Shown: positions 9,562-19,004, counted from the first letter of the stretch. The stretch is 64,000 nucleotides of DNA from Armatimonadota bacterium (GCA_020846715.1 JADLDK010000011.1:46763-110762), one strand, 5' to 3'. Notes: a model not told the origin generated them from the letters alone. Program-made: numbers and translations.

Positions 9562-10755
9562 ATGGCTTGGCTCGTGCCTTTTGCACGCCTGACACCCGAA
9601 CAGCAGCGGGCCGTGGAGCAACCTATGGACGGAAGCCGAGCTATCACCGGGCCTCCTGGTTCTGGCAAGTCCATGGTTCTTGTGCATCGCGCGGACTATT
9701 TGCGAACAAAGTACGGTCTTCCTCCCGACAGTTTCAAGTTGTTTGTCTATACAAATGCGCTGAAAGAGTACATTCAGGCCGACTCCACTTTGATTGATCT
9801 CCCGGAAGATAGTGTTTGCACCTGGGACAGCTGGTGTTGCGATTACTACAGAGACCACATTGGCCGGCAGCTTCCATGGAACAGAAATGATAGATGTCCT
9901 GCGTTCACGGAGATGAGAGCTGCAGTGAGAAGCCATCTACTAGCCCGGCGATTACCTCGCCCACTGTATGAGTTTGTTCTCGTGGACGAAGCACAGGATA
10001 TTGATGCCGAATCCTTGAGCACGCTCACCTTGATCAGTCGACATCTTATGGTAGCGATGGATCAGAAGCAGCGACTCTACGAAGAGGGTACTGACGAGCG
10101 GCAGGTGCTGGAAGCCCTGGGGCTAAAGCAGGAGAATATAGCCCTTATCAATGCCTTCCGGTGCTGCCCCCACGTTCATAATGCGGCAGCGTGTTTCCTA
10201 CTCGACGAGGCTGAGCGAGGGAAGTTCCTGGCACAGAAATACACCCCAACCAAGCAGAGCGAAACGGTGGTCCTGTACAAAGCAGCAGACTACCACGACG
10301 AGTCGGAGAATCTGATCCGACTTGTTCGAGAGCGGGTGAACATGGGAGAGCGAGTTGCAATTCTTGTACCCACAAACCGTCTAGCGATCGGAAACACCAA
10401 GGGTCTGCAGGAAGCGGGAATCCCAGCTGAGTTTAATAAAGAGGCGGACCACACATCAGACGCTCCAAAAGTGATGACCTACTACTCGGCAAAAGGACTC
10501 ACATTCAACAGTGTTTTCATGCCTTACCTCTCGTGGCACCGCTTTGAGAACGTGCCCACACCGCCAGAGGATCTCCTTTTTGTTGGCACTACACGCGCAC
10601 AGGACTGGGTGTATATGAGTACAAGTGGAACTCCGCTGCCGCAGCTTGAATGGCTAGAACCGGAGATCGGGCGCAGTGTCAGCGTCAGGCAGAAAGGAGA
10701 GGAAGTCAAACCCACTGGCCAGTCATTGACAACTGACGACATAGATATCCTGTAA
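9562..10755 (+). CDS. Compact SF1 (UvrD/Rep-like) helicase or ATPase paired with the Hsp70 protein
   Basis: A 397-residue protein with all main SF1 motifs in order: Walker A ITGPPGSGKSMVL (about 28-40), Walker B FVLVDEAQDID (about 138-148), a motif like MVAMDQKQRLYE (about 168), a motif V equivalent VMTYYSAKGLTFNSV (about 304-318) and motif VI LLFVGTTRAQDWVYM (about 337-351). It is far shorter than UvrD or PcrA (about 700 residues) and lacks space for their 1B and 2B insertions, so it may be a DNA- or RNA-dependent ATPase switch rather than a processive helicase. AAGGAG for its translation lies in the last codons of the Hsp70 gene. The methyltransferase 3'-end duplicate starts 30 bases after its stop. 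Confidence 0.85.
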   Translation: MAWLVPFARLTPEQQRAVEQPMDGSRAITGPPGSGKSMVLVHRADYLRTKYGLPPDSFKLFVYTNALKEYIQADSTLIDLPEDSVCTWDSWCCDYYRDHIGRQLPWNRNDRCPAFTEMRAAVRSHLLARRLPRPLYEFVLVDEAQDIDAESLSTLTLISRHLMVAMDQKQRLYEEGTDERQVLEALGLKQENIALINAFRCCPHVHNAAACFLLDEAERGKFLAQKYTPTKQSETVVLYKAADYHDESENLIRLVRERVNMGERVAILVPTNRLAIGNTKGLQEAGIPAEFNKEADHTSDAPKVMTYYSAKGLTFNSVFMPYLSWHRFENVPTPPEDLLFVGTTRAQDWVYMSTSGTPLPQLEWLEPEIGRSVSVRQKGEEVKPTGQSLTTDDIDIL

Positions 10756-10785
10756 GGAACGCCAAGGATTTCGCCAGCATCGCGG

Positions 10786-10858
10786 TCCGGCAAAATCGCC
10801 GTCAAAGTCATCAACCACTACGGCGACGAGGTGCTGAAGGTGTACGACGTGTGAGGGT
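10786..10858 (+). repeat. 73-bp direct repeat, copy 2 (orphan methyltransferase 3' end)
   Basis: A copy of 7053-7125 that would encode the last 22 residues of the methyltransferase and its stop, with no gene body attached. It ends 3 bases before the convergent copper ATPase gene. Confidence 0.92.
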
Positions 10859-10861
10859 TGC

Positions 10862-13099
10862 CTACCTGAACCCGCGCAGGCGCAGGCTGTTGGTGACGAC
10901 GGAGACGGAGCTCATGGCCATGGCAAGGGAGGCGATCATCGGATTGAGGAGCCAGCCGGTAACCGGGTAGAGAACGCCGGCGGCTACGGGAATCCCAATG
11001 GCGTTGTAGATAAAGGCGAAGAAGAGATTTTGCTTGATAGTGGAGAGTGTAGCTCGTGAGAGGCGCACAGCGTTCACAACGTCTGAAAGGTCTCCACGCA
11101 TCAGAGTGATGTCGGAGGCTTCCAGCGCTACGTCCGCTCCGGCGCCAATAGCGATACCTACGTCCGCCTGCGCCAGCGCAGGAGCATCGTTCACTCCGTC
11201 CCCCACCATCGCGACCACTGCGCCAGTGGCCTGTTCGGCTTTCACCTGAGTAGCCTTGCCATCCGGCGGAACTTCCGCAAGAACGTGCTGGATGCCAACC
11301 TGGTCCGCCACAGCCTGCGCTGTGCGGCGGTCATCACCTGTGAGCATTACTACCTTTGCCCCAAGGGCTTTCAGGTGGCACACAGCGTCAGCAGAGCCCG
11401 GTTTGACGGTGTCCGCAACGGCGATCAGAGCCAGGGGCCGGCCTTCCACCCAGAGGACCACAGGAGTCTTGCCATCAGCAGCCAGGGTTCTGGCCTGCGT
11501 CTGAACGCTGTCCGGCAGGTCCCCTTGCGTGGCGTTCATCCGCACACTACCGACCTGAACAGATTGGCCTTCTACTGCTGCAGAAACACCAAAGCCCGCT
11601 AGAGACTGAAAATCGGAAGGGTCCGGAAGTACGGCGCCCTCTGACTCAGCCGCGCGTACGATGGCCTCGCCGATGGGATGTTCGGAGCGGCGCTCAACAG
11701 CAGCGGCCAGCCGCAGCGCGTCCAGGCGCTCTATTCCAAATCCAATGACATCTGTCACCTGCGGTGTTCCGGACGTTATAGTGCCAGTTTTGTCCAGTAT
11801 TACGGTCTGGATGCGCCCTGCCCGCTCGAGGATTTCTCCGCCTTTGATGAGAATGCCAAGCTTCGCGCCAACGCCGCTGCTGACCATAATGGCCGCCGGA
11901 GTGGCAAGCCCAAGAGCGCAGGGACAGGCGATAATGAGAACAGCGACGAAGGAGACCAATGCATCCGTCAAGCGAGTGTCTACCGGACGCACGTTGTACC
12001 AGACGAGAAAAGTAACAACGGCAATAGCGATGACGGTGGGGACAAACCAGGCGCTGATAAGGTCCGCCAGGCGTTGGATGGGCGCTTTCTCACTCTGAGC
12101 CTGGCGCACCAGCTCCACAATCTGCTGCAGGGCGGTCTCCCGCCCAACGCGCGTGACTTTGCACGTGAAAGAGCCCGCGGCGTTTAGCGTGCCTCCAATG
12201 ACCTCATCGCCTACTCCGCGCTCAACAGGCACGGACTCTCCGGTCATGAGAGACTCATCAAGCGAAGAAGCGCCTTCTGTGATAACACCGTCAACCGGCA
12301 CCTTCTCCCCCGGGCGGACAATGACCAGGTCACCCGTGACGACCTGCTCCACAGGAATATCCACTTCCTGCCCACCGCGAACAACCCGCGCGGTTCTTGC
12401 CTGGAGTTCCATCAGACTGCGGATAGCGGTGGAGGCCTCCCCGCGCGCCCGGGCTTCCAGCATCCGGCCAAAGAGAATCAGAGTCGTGATGACGGCGGCT
12501 GTCTCAAAGTACACATGGGGATGACCACCCATCGAGTGCAGCAGACCGGGCGCCACCAGCGCAACCAGACTGTAGGCGTACGCCGCGAACGTGCCCATCG
12601 CAATCAGCGTGTTCATGTCCGAAGACTTGTGGCGCAGCGCCGCCCACGCACCCGTATAGAACCCGCGCCCGGACCAGAAAACGACGGGCGTAGTCAGTAC
12701 AAGCGATATCCAGTGCCCCGGATACCAGTTCATAAAGAACATCCCAAGGATGAAAACTGGAACGGTCAGAACGGCGGCGGTTCTGAAGCTGCGGACGGTG
12801 TCCGGGTACTCATCGCGCATATGGGAATGGTCGTGCCCAGCGCTTTCCGGCACGATGACTTCCGCCTCATAGCCAGCCTTGTGCACCGCCTGCGCGAGGA
12901 CGTCAGGGCTGACATGCGAAGAGGTGTGAACGCGGGCTTCCTGCGTCGCAAAATTGACAGAAGCAGACTCGACGCCGGGGACTTTTTTCAAAGCGCGCTC
13001 GACGTTAGCCACACACGACGCGCAGTGCATTCCACCGATACTCAGATCGCAAACTTCGCCCTCAGGGGCGGTATGGACGCTGTGCTCTTGGACGGCCAT
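10862..13099 (-). CDS. copA: Copper-translocating P1B-type ATPase (CopA-like)
   Basis: A 745-residue membrane pump that exports Cu(I) using ATP. One N-terminal heavy-metal-associated domain carries GMHCASC (23-29). After a short His-rich linker (GHDHSH) come the TGES actuator motif, the intramembrane metal site CPC ([10 protein letters not shown]), the phosphorylation site DKTGTIT, the HP motif ([10 protein letters not shown]), the hinge [10 protein letters not shown] and the conserved Tyr-Asn of the penultimate helix (FIYNAIGIP). These assign it to group IB-1, copper or silver. The length is normal for a one-domain CopA. It is transcribed towards the defence island; no CopZ or CueR gene is seen nearby. 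Confidence 0.93.
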   Translation of the reverse strand: MAVQEHSVHTAPEGEVCDLSIGGMHCASCVANVERALKKVPGVESASVNFATQEARVHTSSHVSPDVLAQAVHKAGYEAEVIVPESAGHDHSHMRDEYPDTVRSFRTAAVLTVPVFILGMFFMNWYPGHWISLVLTTPVVFWSGRGFYTGAWAALRHKSSDMNTLIAMGTFAAYAYSLVALVAPGLLHSMGGHPHVYFETAAVITTLILFGRMLEARARGEASTAIRSLMELQARTARVVRGGQEVDIPVEQVVTGDLVIVRPGEKVPVDGVITEGASSLDESLMTGESVPVERGVGDEVIGGTLNAAGSFTCKVTRVGRETALQQIVELVRQAQSEKAPIQRLADLISAWFVPTVIAIAVVTFLVWYNVRPVDTRLTDALVSFVAVLIIACPCALGLATPAAIMVSSGVGAKLGILIKGGEILERAGRIQTVILDKTGTITSGTPQVTDVIGFGIERLDALRLAAAVERRSEHPIGEAIVRAAESEGAVLPDPSDFQSLAGFGVSAAVEGQSVQVGSVRMNATQGDLPDSVQTQARTLAADGKTPVVLWVEGRPLALIAVADTVKPGSADAVCHLKALGAKVVMLTGDDRRTAQAVADQVGIQHVLAEVPPDGKATQVKAEQATGAVVAMVGDGVNDAPALAQADVGIAIGAGADVALEASDITLMRGDLSDVVNAVRLSRATLSTIKQNLFFAFIYNAIGIPVAAGVLYPVTGWLLNPMIASLAMAMSSVSVVTNSLRLRGFR

Positions 13100-13156
13100 C
13101 TCGGATTGCTCCTCCGCAGGAATAACTCCGCATATCTGAAAGTGGTTCCCGGATGT

Positions 13157-13624
13157 TTACTGCCGGGAGACGTACTTGATTTTGATCTTCCTCCAGACAG
13201 TTCGATACACGGTAAACTCGGACCTGGGGCCAGCAGGAGGCAACGTAATTACCAGCGTCTCGGAGGAGGCCCAGCGCACAGTCAGATCGTCGCGCTTTCC
13301 ATACAAAACATAGTCCGCGCGGTCCTGATAGACGGGTTCCTGCTCCTGCGGGCGCAGATAGACGCCTACCTCTTTATGAGAGACAGACGCGCCGAAGCCA
13401 TGCGTCACAACACTTGCGACAAAGCGTCCGTCCGGCGAGGGGGCCGTCATGCGGACACTGTAGCGATCGAGATCCCTGGAAATCTGTGCCACAACCCAGT
13501 AGAAGGCGCCAAAGCCTACTGCCGCCATGATGAACAGGGCGACCAGGCATCTAAGCAGCCCGTTCCGGCACCCGCACCCACTGCGGCTTCGGTTCTCCAC
13601 AGTCTCCAAAACTTCTGAAGGCAC
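13157..13624 (-). CDS. Single-pass membrane protein of unknown function
   Basis: A 155-residue protein. The N-terminus contains GCGCRNG, then one hydrophobic helix at about residues 25-47 (CLVALFIMAAVGFGAFYWVV), then a soluble domain with SPDGRFVASVV, YGKRDDLTVRWASSETLVITL and TVWRKIKIKYV. The SPDGR plus 'W-x-TLVI' pattern is like small membrane-anchored beta proteins annotated as DUF5412, but I cannot confirm the family. Its start lies 3 bases after the dehydrogenase gene stop, so the two are probably cotranscribed. Confidence 0.6.
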   Translation of the reverse strand: MPSEVLETVENRSRSGCGCRNGLLRCLVALFIMAAVGFGAFYWVVAQISRDLDRYSVRMTAPSPDGRFVASVVTHGFGASVSHKEVGVYLRPQEQEPVYQDRADYVLYGKRDDLTVRWASSETLVITLPPAGPRSEFTVYRTVWRKIKIKYVSRQ

Positions 13625-13627
13625 TGT

Positions 13628-14527
13628 TTATTCACCTCCCGCTGACGCCTCAGGGTCGACTCCGGCCAGCCGGGCGAAGACCTTGCTGACTGCGGAGTAG
13701 TCCTCCTCGGCATACCCGGAGGCGCTGGCGGCGGCGAAGAACTGGCGCATCATCGCCAGCATTGGCTGCGGGACGTTCTCAGTGTCTCCTGCTGCCAGAG
13801 CAAGGTCGATATCCTTGATAATGTTGTTGACAATGAAGTTTGCCGACCAGTCCCCCTCCATAATCTGCCGGGCCTTGCTGGCGTACATCGGCGAAGCAAG
13901 AGCGGAAGACTGGATGACTTCCGTGAAAAGGGCCGGATCCAAACCGCTCTTACGCGCAAAGGCCAGTGATTGAGAAAAGCCACAGATCATGCTCACGATG
14001 AGCATATTGCAGGCCAGCTTCAGCGACGCCGCTGCGGAAGGTTGTTCAAATCGCCACGTCCGCTTCCCGAGAAGACTGAGGACTGGCTCCAGCGTGTCAA
14101 CAGCCTCAGCCGACCCGGCTGCGAACATCAGCAGGGCGCCCTCAGCGATTTGCCTCCTGCTTCCAAGCACCGGACAGTGGACAAAGAAGCGGTTGGAGTT
14201 GTGATACGACTGGGACAGATCGAAGGCTACAGAAGGGGAGATAGTGCTTGTATCACAGTGCACGGCCCCATCCTGAAGCCCGCGCAAAATGCCATCCTCT
14301 CCAAGTGCGACCTCGCAAATGGCTTCGTCATCTTTCAGAGAAGACAGGACTATCGCAGCGTTCTGTGCGGCGTCTCGAGGAGTGCGCGTCACAGTTGCTC
14401 CGCGCTCTTTGAGAGGTAAGGCTCGCTCAGCCGTGCGGTTCCAGACAGCCAGGTCGTGCCCGGCTTCCAGAAATCGCCGCCCCATCGCCGCTCCCATTGT
14501 ACCTGTTCCAATCAAAGCAAGTTTCAT
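13628..14527 (-). CDS. NAD(P)-dependent beta-hydroxyacid dehydrogenase family protein
   Basis: A 299-residue protein. The N-terminal Rossmann fold has LIGTGTMGAAMGRRFLEAGH (4-23) followed by VWNRTAERA, typical of the 3-hydroxyisobutyrate dehydrogenase, tartronate semialdehyde reductase and GLYR1 family. The conserved catalytic Lys region is AAASLKLACNML near residue 170, and the C-terminal helical domain has the usual length. The substrate cannot be told from sequence. It is the first gene of a two-gene unit with the small membrane protein. Confidence 0.88.
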   Translation of the reverse strand: MKLALIGTGTMGAAMGRRFLEAGHDLAVWNRTAERALPLKERGATVTRTPRDAAQNAAIVLSSLKDDEAICEVALGEDGILRGLQDGAVHCDTSTISPSVAFDLSQSYHNSNRFFVHCPVLGSRRQIAEGALLMFAAGSAEAVDTLEPVLSLLGKRTWRFEQPSAAASLKLACNMLIVSMICGFSQSLAFARKSGLDPALFTEVIQSSALASPMYASKARQIMEGDWSANFIVNNIIKDIDLALAAGDTENVPQPMLAMMRQFFAAASASGYAEEDYSAVSKVFARLAGVDPEASAGGE

Positions 14528-14670
14528 TAGTTTCCTGAATGTGTAAAGAGTCCGGGCAGAACTGCCCGTTTCTGCAGCCTATGATAGCTCTGTGCGCGGC
14601 CGGACGCCGCCAAAGTGCGAACGAAGCGCGGCCGAACCAAAAAAACGATAAAAATCTTCGCAGAAGGGAA

Positions 14671-14693
14671 CAATGCTGTTAGCAAGAGCATTG
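14671..14693. promoter_or_regulatory. CIRCE-like inverted repeat upstream of dnaK
   Basis: CAATGCT, 9 bases, AGCATTG: a perfect 7-bp palindrome with the 9-base spacer typical of CIRCE (HrcA sites), though the arms differ from the CIRCE consensus. The right arm runs into the dnaK -35 hexamer, an ideal place for repression. Confidence 0.4.
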
Positions 14694-14710
14694 ACAATAT
14701 TAGACTCAAT
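14690..14710. promoter_or_regulatory. HAIR-like operator (HspR site) in the dnaK promoter
   Basis: ATTGACA, 7 bases, ACTCAAT. The arrangement matches the HspR-associated inverted repeat CTTGAGT-N7-ACTCAAG, with the right arm 6 of 7 and the left arm weaker. It covers the -35 box and spacer of the dnaK promoter, and an HspR gene lies at the end of the same cluster. Confidence 0.5.
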
Positions 14711-14720
14711 ACTTGATAAT
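14691..14720 (+). promoter_or_regulatory. dnaK promoter
   Basis: TTGACA (14691-14696), 18-base spacer, GATAAT (14715-14720), about 115 bases upstream of the dnaK start. The match is close to housekeeping sigma consensus, so heat control is probably by repressor rather than by a special sigma factor. The remaining part of 14528-14670 shows no gene. Confidence 0.6.
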
Positions 14721-14836
14721 CCCTGCGATAAAAAGATGTGGGTAAAAACCACTGGAGAGCGGTTCAGAACAGAGCCTGCTCCACACGGATTACACAGTGA
14801 AAAAGACCGGACGAGTTCCGGGCGGAGGTGATTGCA

Positions 14837-16663
14837 TTGGCAAAAACAGTTGGTATCGATCTTGGCACCACTAACTCGGTCGTCGCGGTTATGGAGGGCG
14901 GCGAGCCCACCGTCATCCCAAACGCCGAAGGCTCCAGAATTACGGCGAGCGTTGTTGGATTCACCAAGAATGGCGAACGGCTGGTAGGGACGCAGGCAAA
15001 GCGTCAGGCTATCGTCAACCCCGAGCGCACCGTGATCTCGATCAAACGCGATATGGGAACGGACACGCGCGTTTCGATCGACGGCAAGAACTATTCTCCT
15101 GAAGAGATATCCAGCATGATTCTTCAGAAGCTGAAGACAGACGCGGAAGCCTACCTTGGGGACAAAGTGGAGAGCGCGGTGATCACTGTACCGGCTTACT
15201 TCAACGACGCCCAGCGCACAGCGACCAAGAACGCAGGCGAGATCGCAGGGCTCAAGGTACTGAGGATTATCAACGAGCCAACTGCTGCCGCCCTGGCGTA
15301 CGGGTTGGACAAAAAGGAAAACGAAACCATTCTGGTTTGGGACCTTGGAGGGGGAACGTTTGACGTGTCCATCCTGGAGGTGGGCGAAGGCGTGTTCGAA
15401 GTCAAGTCCACGCATGGCGATACGCATCTGGGTGGCGATGACTGGGATGAGCGCATTGTCGAGTATGTGGCTGATGAGTTCAAGAAAGAATCTGGAATTG
15501 ATCTGCGCTCAGACAAGCAGGCGCTTCAGAGGCTTCGCGAAGGCGCTGAGAAAGCGAAGGTTGAGCTGTCTAACGTGGTCCAGACGAACATCAACCTGCC
15601 CTTCATTACGGCCGACGCTAACGGCCCAAAGCACCTGGATGTCACGCTCACCCGAGCAAAGTTTGAGGAGCTGACTGCGGACCTGCTGGACCGCTGCGTG
15701 AAGCCGTACAAGCAGGCTATTGAAGACGCCAAACTCGAGGACAAAGACATTGATGAAGTGATTCTGGTTGGCGGCTCAACCCGAATGCCACAGGTGCAGG
15801 AGCTGGTCAAGAAGCTCATTGGCAAGGACCCGCACAGGGGCGTTAATCCGGATGAGGTCGTGGCAGTAGGCGCTGCTATCCAAGCTGGCGTTCTGGCGGG
15901 TGAAGTGAAGGATGTTGTGCTCCTGGACGTGACACCGCTTTCACTGGGCATCGAGACTCTGGGCGGCGTGTGCACCAAGCTCATTCCGAGAAACACAACG
16001 ATCCCTACGCGCAAATCTGAAACATTCACGACGGCCGCTGACGGGCAGACCGAAGTTACAGTGCACGTGCTTCAGGGTGAGCGCGAGATGTCCCGCGACA
16101 ACAAGAGCCTCGGAATGTTCCACCTGTCTGGAATTCCACCCGCGCCTCGTGGTATCCCGCAGATCGAAGTGACCTTTGACATTGACGCCAACGGCATTCT
16201 GCATGCGAGCGCGAAGGATCGGGCTTCCGGACGCGAGCAAAGTATCACGATTACCGGCTCCAGTAATCTGGATAAGGGCGATATCGAAAAGATGGTGCGC
16301 GAGGCGGAGTCGCACGCTGATGATGACCGCAAGGCCAAAGAGGTTGCGGAGATCAAGAACCGCGCTGACAGCCTTATCTACAATACCAACAAGACGCTGA
16401 CAGACCTTGGTGACAAAGCGCCGGAAGACGTCCGCGCCCGCGTGGAGAGCGCGCGCGACAAGCTGCAGGAAGCGCTGAAGGGCGATAACCAGCAGGATAT
16501 CGCGTCGGCCACAGAAGAGCTGCAGCAGGCAGCTTATCAGCTTAGCGAGATTCTCTACCGGCAGAGCGCGGAACAGGAGTCTCCGGAACAGGAACCGGCA
16601 GGGGCAGCCGCCGCGTCGAACGGCGGCGAAGACGTGATCGAGGCCGAGTACAAAGAGGAGTAA
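14837..16663 (+). CDS. dnaK: Chaperone DnaK (Hsp70)
   Basis: A housekeeping Hsp70 that folds and protects proteins in the cytosol. The start is taken as TTG at 14837 ([18 protein letters not shown]), because GGAGGTGA at 14824-14831 sits at the right distance; a GTG at 14828 overlaps that site. Phosphate-1 is at residues 5-14, [11 protein letters not shown] near 168-177, and the adenosine motif [12 protein letters not shown] near 310. A full beta substrate-binding domain ([35 protein letters not shown]) and a helical lid follow. It ends EAEYKEE, a variant of the usual EEVK-type tail. Length of about 608 residues is normal. It leads the dnaK-hsp20-dnaJ-hspR cluster; grpE is not present in the window. 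Confidence 0.98.
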   Translation: MAKTVGIDLGTTNSVVAVMEGGEPTVIPNAEGSRITASVVGFTKNGERLVGTQAKRQAIVNPERTVISIKRDMGTDTRVSIDGKNYSPEEISSMILQKLKTDAEAYLGDKVESAVITVPAYFNDAQRTATKNAGEIAGLKVLRIINEPTAAALAYGLDKKENETILVWDLGGGTFDVSILEVGEGVFEVKSTHGDTHLGGDDWDERIVEYVADEFKKESGIDLRSDKQALQRLREGAEKAKVELSNVVQTNINLPFITADANGPKHLDVTLTRAKFEELTADLLDRCVKPYKQAIEDAKLEDKDIDEVILVGGSTRMPQVQELVKKLIGKDPHRGVNPDEVVAVGAAIQAGVLAGEVKDVVLLDVTPLSLGIETLGGVCTKLIPRNTTIPTRKSETFTTAADGQTEVTVHVLQGEREMSRDNKSLGMFHLSGIPPAPRGIPQIEVTFDIDANGILHASAKDRASGREQSITITGSSNLDKGDIEKMVREAESHADDDRKAKEVAEIKNRADSLIYNTNKTLTDLGDKAPEDVRARVESARDKLQEALKGDNQQDIASATEELQQAAYQLSEILYRQSAEQESPEQEPAGAAAASNGGEDVIEAEYKEE

Positions 16664-16675
16664 ACACACACGACA

Positions 16676-16701
16676 CCTGGCGCAGTTGCAACTGCGCCAG
16701 G
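16676..16701. promoter_or_regulatory. 26-bp perfect palindrome between dnaK and hsp20
   Basis: CCTGGCGCAGTTG followed at once by its exact reverse complement. As RNA it would form a strong hairpin. No T-run follows on either strand, so partial termination, mRNA stabilisation or processing between the two genes is more likely than a classic terminator. Confidence 0.6.
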
Positions 16702-16775
16702 CTGATCTCCTCCCCAGAGGAGCAGGGTAGAAGCCACAAAAACATTCACAAAGACTACTTGAGAGGTGAAAGCAG

Positions 16776-17210
16776 ATGCGAATGGATGTAAGGGGACGAG
16801 ATCCGTTCAGGGAAATTGCGGAGCTGTTTGAGCCGTGGCGACACGGCGCGCGGCGTGGCGGAGCGGAAGAGGCGCGGAGTTCAAGTTGGACGCCGGAGTG
16901 CGATGTGCGTGAGAGCGACAACGATATCGTTGTTGTCTGCGAAGTGCCTGGCGTAAAGATGGAAGACATCAACATAGAAGTCACGGCAGATACGCTGAAC
17001 GTCTCTGGTGAACGCAGCCTTCCGCAACCGGATGACGGGCAATGGGTACGCGTTGAGCGTCAGTATGGTCCGTTTTCACGGTCATTCTCTATCGGTATTC
17101 CGGTGGATGTCCAGAATGTGAAAGCGGTCTATCGGGATGGGCTGCTGCAGGTGACCATCCCCAAATCACAGGCCGTCAGGCCGAAGAAGATTGACATCGA
17201 AGTCGGTTGA
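16776..17210 (+). CDS. Small heat shock protein Hsp20 (alpha-crystallin domain)
   Basis: A 144-residue ATP-independent holdase. The alpha-crystallin domain spans about residues 45-135 (WTPECDVRESDNDIVVVCEV, PGVKMEDINIEV), with the conserved YRDGLLQVTIPK (A-x-x-x-G-L-L motif) near the end. AGGTGA lies 7 bases before ATG 16776; a second ATG two codons later is possible. It lies between dnaK and dnaJ where grpE is commonly found, so it should be induced with the chaperone cluster. A 7-bp stem (AGGCGGG/CCCGCTT) follows in the gap to dnaJ without a T-run. Confidence 0.93.
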   Translation: MRMDVRGRDPFREIAELFEPWRHGARRGGAEEARSSSWTPECDVRESDNDIVVVCEVPGVKMEDINIEVTADTLNVSGERSLPQPDDGQWVRVERQYGPFSRSFSIGIPVDVQNVKAVYRDGLLQVTIPKSQAVRPKKIDIEVG

Positions 17211-17310
17211 GGATCGCCGGCGATGAGGTGGTGATTGTAAAAGGGAGGCGGGGCAACACCCGCTTCCTCTACCGTTCCAATCCTGGTTCGGCAGTAGTTT
17301 GAGGCATACG

Positions 17311-18288
17311 ATGGCGGCAAGCAAGGACTATTACAAAATTCTTGGCGTTCCTAAAAGCGCGACAGAAAAAGAGATCAAGTCGGCTTACCGCAAGCTCGCC
17401 CGCAAACACCACCCGGATGTCAACCCCGGCGATAAAGCTTCGGAAGAGCAGTTCAAGCTCGTGAGCGAAGCCTATGAGGTCCTCAAAGATCCGGAGAATC
17501 GCAAGGCGTACGACCGCTTTGGCCCACAGTGGGAACAGTGGCAGCAAGCGCAGAAGGCAGGCGCCACAGCAACGGATTTTGAAGCGTACGGCCCGGGTGG
17601 CGGTGGGTTCCACTTCGACGGCAATTTTGACGATGTCGGATTTGGAAGCGGCGCAGGCGGCCCTGATATCGGGAGCATCTTTGAAGGCTTGTTCGGTGGC
17701 GCAACCCGAGGACGAGGCGGACGGTTCCACGTAGACCAGGGCGGCTTTGGGGGCTTCGGGGCAAACTTTGCGCCTCAGCCACAAAGCGTTCAGGCGGAAG
17801 TGCAGGTGTCCCTGGAAGAAGCGTACTCAGGCTCAGAGCGTCAGATTAGCGTAGGTGGACGGCGGCTGACAGTCAAGATACCGCGAGGCGTGAATACGGG
17901 CTCCAAGATCAGGCTGGCTGGCGAAGCTCCTGGCGCCAACGGGCAGAAGGCAGACGTCATCCTGAACGTAGTCGTCAAACCACACGTGCGATTCAAACGT
18001 GATGGGGACAACCTCACTGAAGATGTCCAGGTGCCCTATCTGCTGGCAGCGCTGGGGGGAGAGATTGCTGTGCCAACGATGACCGGGCGCGTCACCATGA
18101 AGGTTCCAGCAGGCGTACAGAGCGGGCAGACTTTGCGGCTGCAAGGCAAGGGAATGCCAAAGCTGAAGGGGGAAGGCAGCGGCGATCTGATGGCGAGAGT
18201 GATGATTACAGTTCCGAAACCGCTGTCAGCAAGAGAACAGGAGGTGCTGACGGAGCTGGCAATCGCTCAAGGGTTGAAAGCTGGATAA
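17311..18288 (+). CDS. DnaJ/CbpA-type co-chaperone (J protein without zinc fingers)
   Basis: A 325-residue J protein from ATG 17311 (MAASKDYYKILGVPKSATEK). The J domain covers residues 5-70 with HPD at 34-36, which stimulates DnaK ATPase. A Gly/Phe-rich linker (GPGGGGFHFDG, GFGSGAGGPDIG) extends to about 155. Two C-terminal beta-barrel substrate domains follow (VSLEEAYSGSERQISV, VPAGVQSGQTLRLQGKGMP). No CxxCxGxG repeats occur, so it is type B (CbpA/DnaJ2-like), a partner for DnaK at 14837. A TTG at 17299 is an alternative start. It is in the same cluster as hspR. Confidence 0.93.
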   Translation: MAASKDYYKILGVPKSATEKEIKSAYRKLARKHHPDVNPGDKASEEQFKLVSEAYEVLKDPENRKAYDRFGPQWEQWQQAQKAGATATDFEAYGPGGGGFHFDGNFDDVGFGSGAGGPDIGSIFEGLFGGATRGRGGRFHVDQGGFGGFGANFAPQPQSVQAEVQVSLEEAYSGSERQISVGGRRLTVKIPRGVNTGSKIRLAGEAPGANGQKADVILNVVVKPHVRFKRDGDNLTEDVQVPYLLAALGGEIAVPTMTGRVTMKVPAGVQSGQTLRLQGKGMPKLKGEGSGDLMARVMITVPKPLSAREQEVLTELAIAQGLKAG

Positions 18289-18362
18289 GCTTCCGAACCA
18301 ACTAGCGGCGCCGGCGGGACTCATCTCCGCGTGGGAAATGCAGACTGGAGGTTTGAGCGACA

Positions 18363-18701
18363 ATGAGTACACAACACAAGGACGAGCCAGTTTACATGAT
18401 CAGTATTGCTGCTCGGCTGTGCCACATGCACCCCCAGACTCTGCGCTTGTACGAGCGCCTGGGACTTGTGCAGCCGCAGCGGCGCAACGGACGCAACCGG
18501 CTATACTCAGAAGAAGACATTCAGCGACTTCAACAAATCCAACGGCTGACGCAGGATCTGGGAGTAAATCTTGCAGGCGTTGAGGTAATTCTTGGACTGC
18601 TGGAGCGACTGAAGCAGACGCAAGAAGAAGCGGAGAACCGCATGGATGAGATGCGCCGCGAATTTGAAGCTGAAATCCGGCATTTCAGTCAGAGGGGTTA
18701 G
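18363..18701 (+). CDS. hspR: HspR, MerR-family heat shock repressor
   Basis: A 112-residue protein, [20 protein letters not shown], with a MerR winged helix-turn-helix ([34 protein letters not shown]) and a following helix [20 protein letters not shown], the characteristic HspR form. A C-terminal coiled coil comes at about 80-108. In actinobacteria HspR represses dnaK operons at HAIR sites and uses DnaK as co-repressor. Here it ends the dnaK cluster, and a HAIR-like site lies in the dnaK promoter, so autoregulation of the whole cluster is likely. GGAGG at about -15 and a normal ATG start. The stretch 18702-19004 after it holds no gene I can support. Confidence 0.92.
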   Translation: MSTQHKDEPVYMISIAARLCHMHPQTLRLYERLGLVQPQRRNGRNRLYSEEDIQRLQQIQRLTQDLGVNLAGVEVILGLLERLKQTQEEAENRMDEMRREFEAEIRHFSQRG

Positions 18702-19004
18702 CCTGCGTGGAAGCCAGCCTGAACGTCGGCCGCTTCACTTCTATTGCAATTCGGACACATTCCCACCGCTAAGAAGAATTATTCCGACTTTTTTTGAGAC
18801 TCTTAGAAGGAATCTGAAAAACTCGCGCAAAAGGATCGGTGTGAGGTGGGAATTCGATCCCAGCTTCCGTCGGAGTATAGTCGGTAGCTCGGACGCAACG
18901 TGAGATTCTGATTCGGATTTGCAACGGTCGCTTGCTTCCGCAGCCAGGAATATCAGTTCGGACGCGCTTCTCATGTGTCATGGTTATGGAAGGGTCGGAA
19001 AGCA

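Noticed and set aside
18841..18870. TGGGAATTCGATCCCA, resembling a tRNA T-arm
   Set aside because: The loop has 6 bases, and no acceptor, D or anticodon stems can be formed around it.
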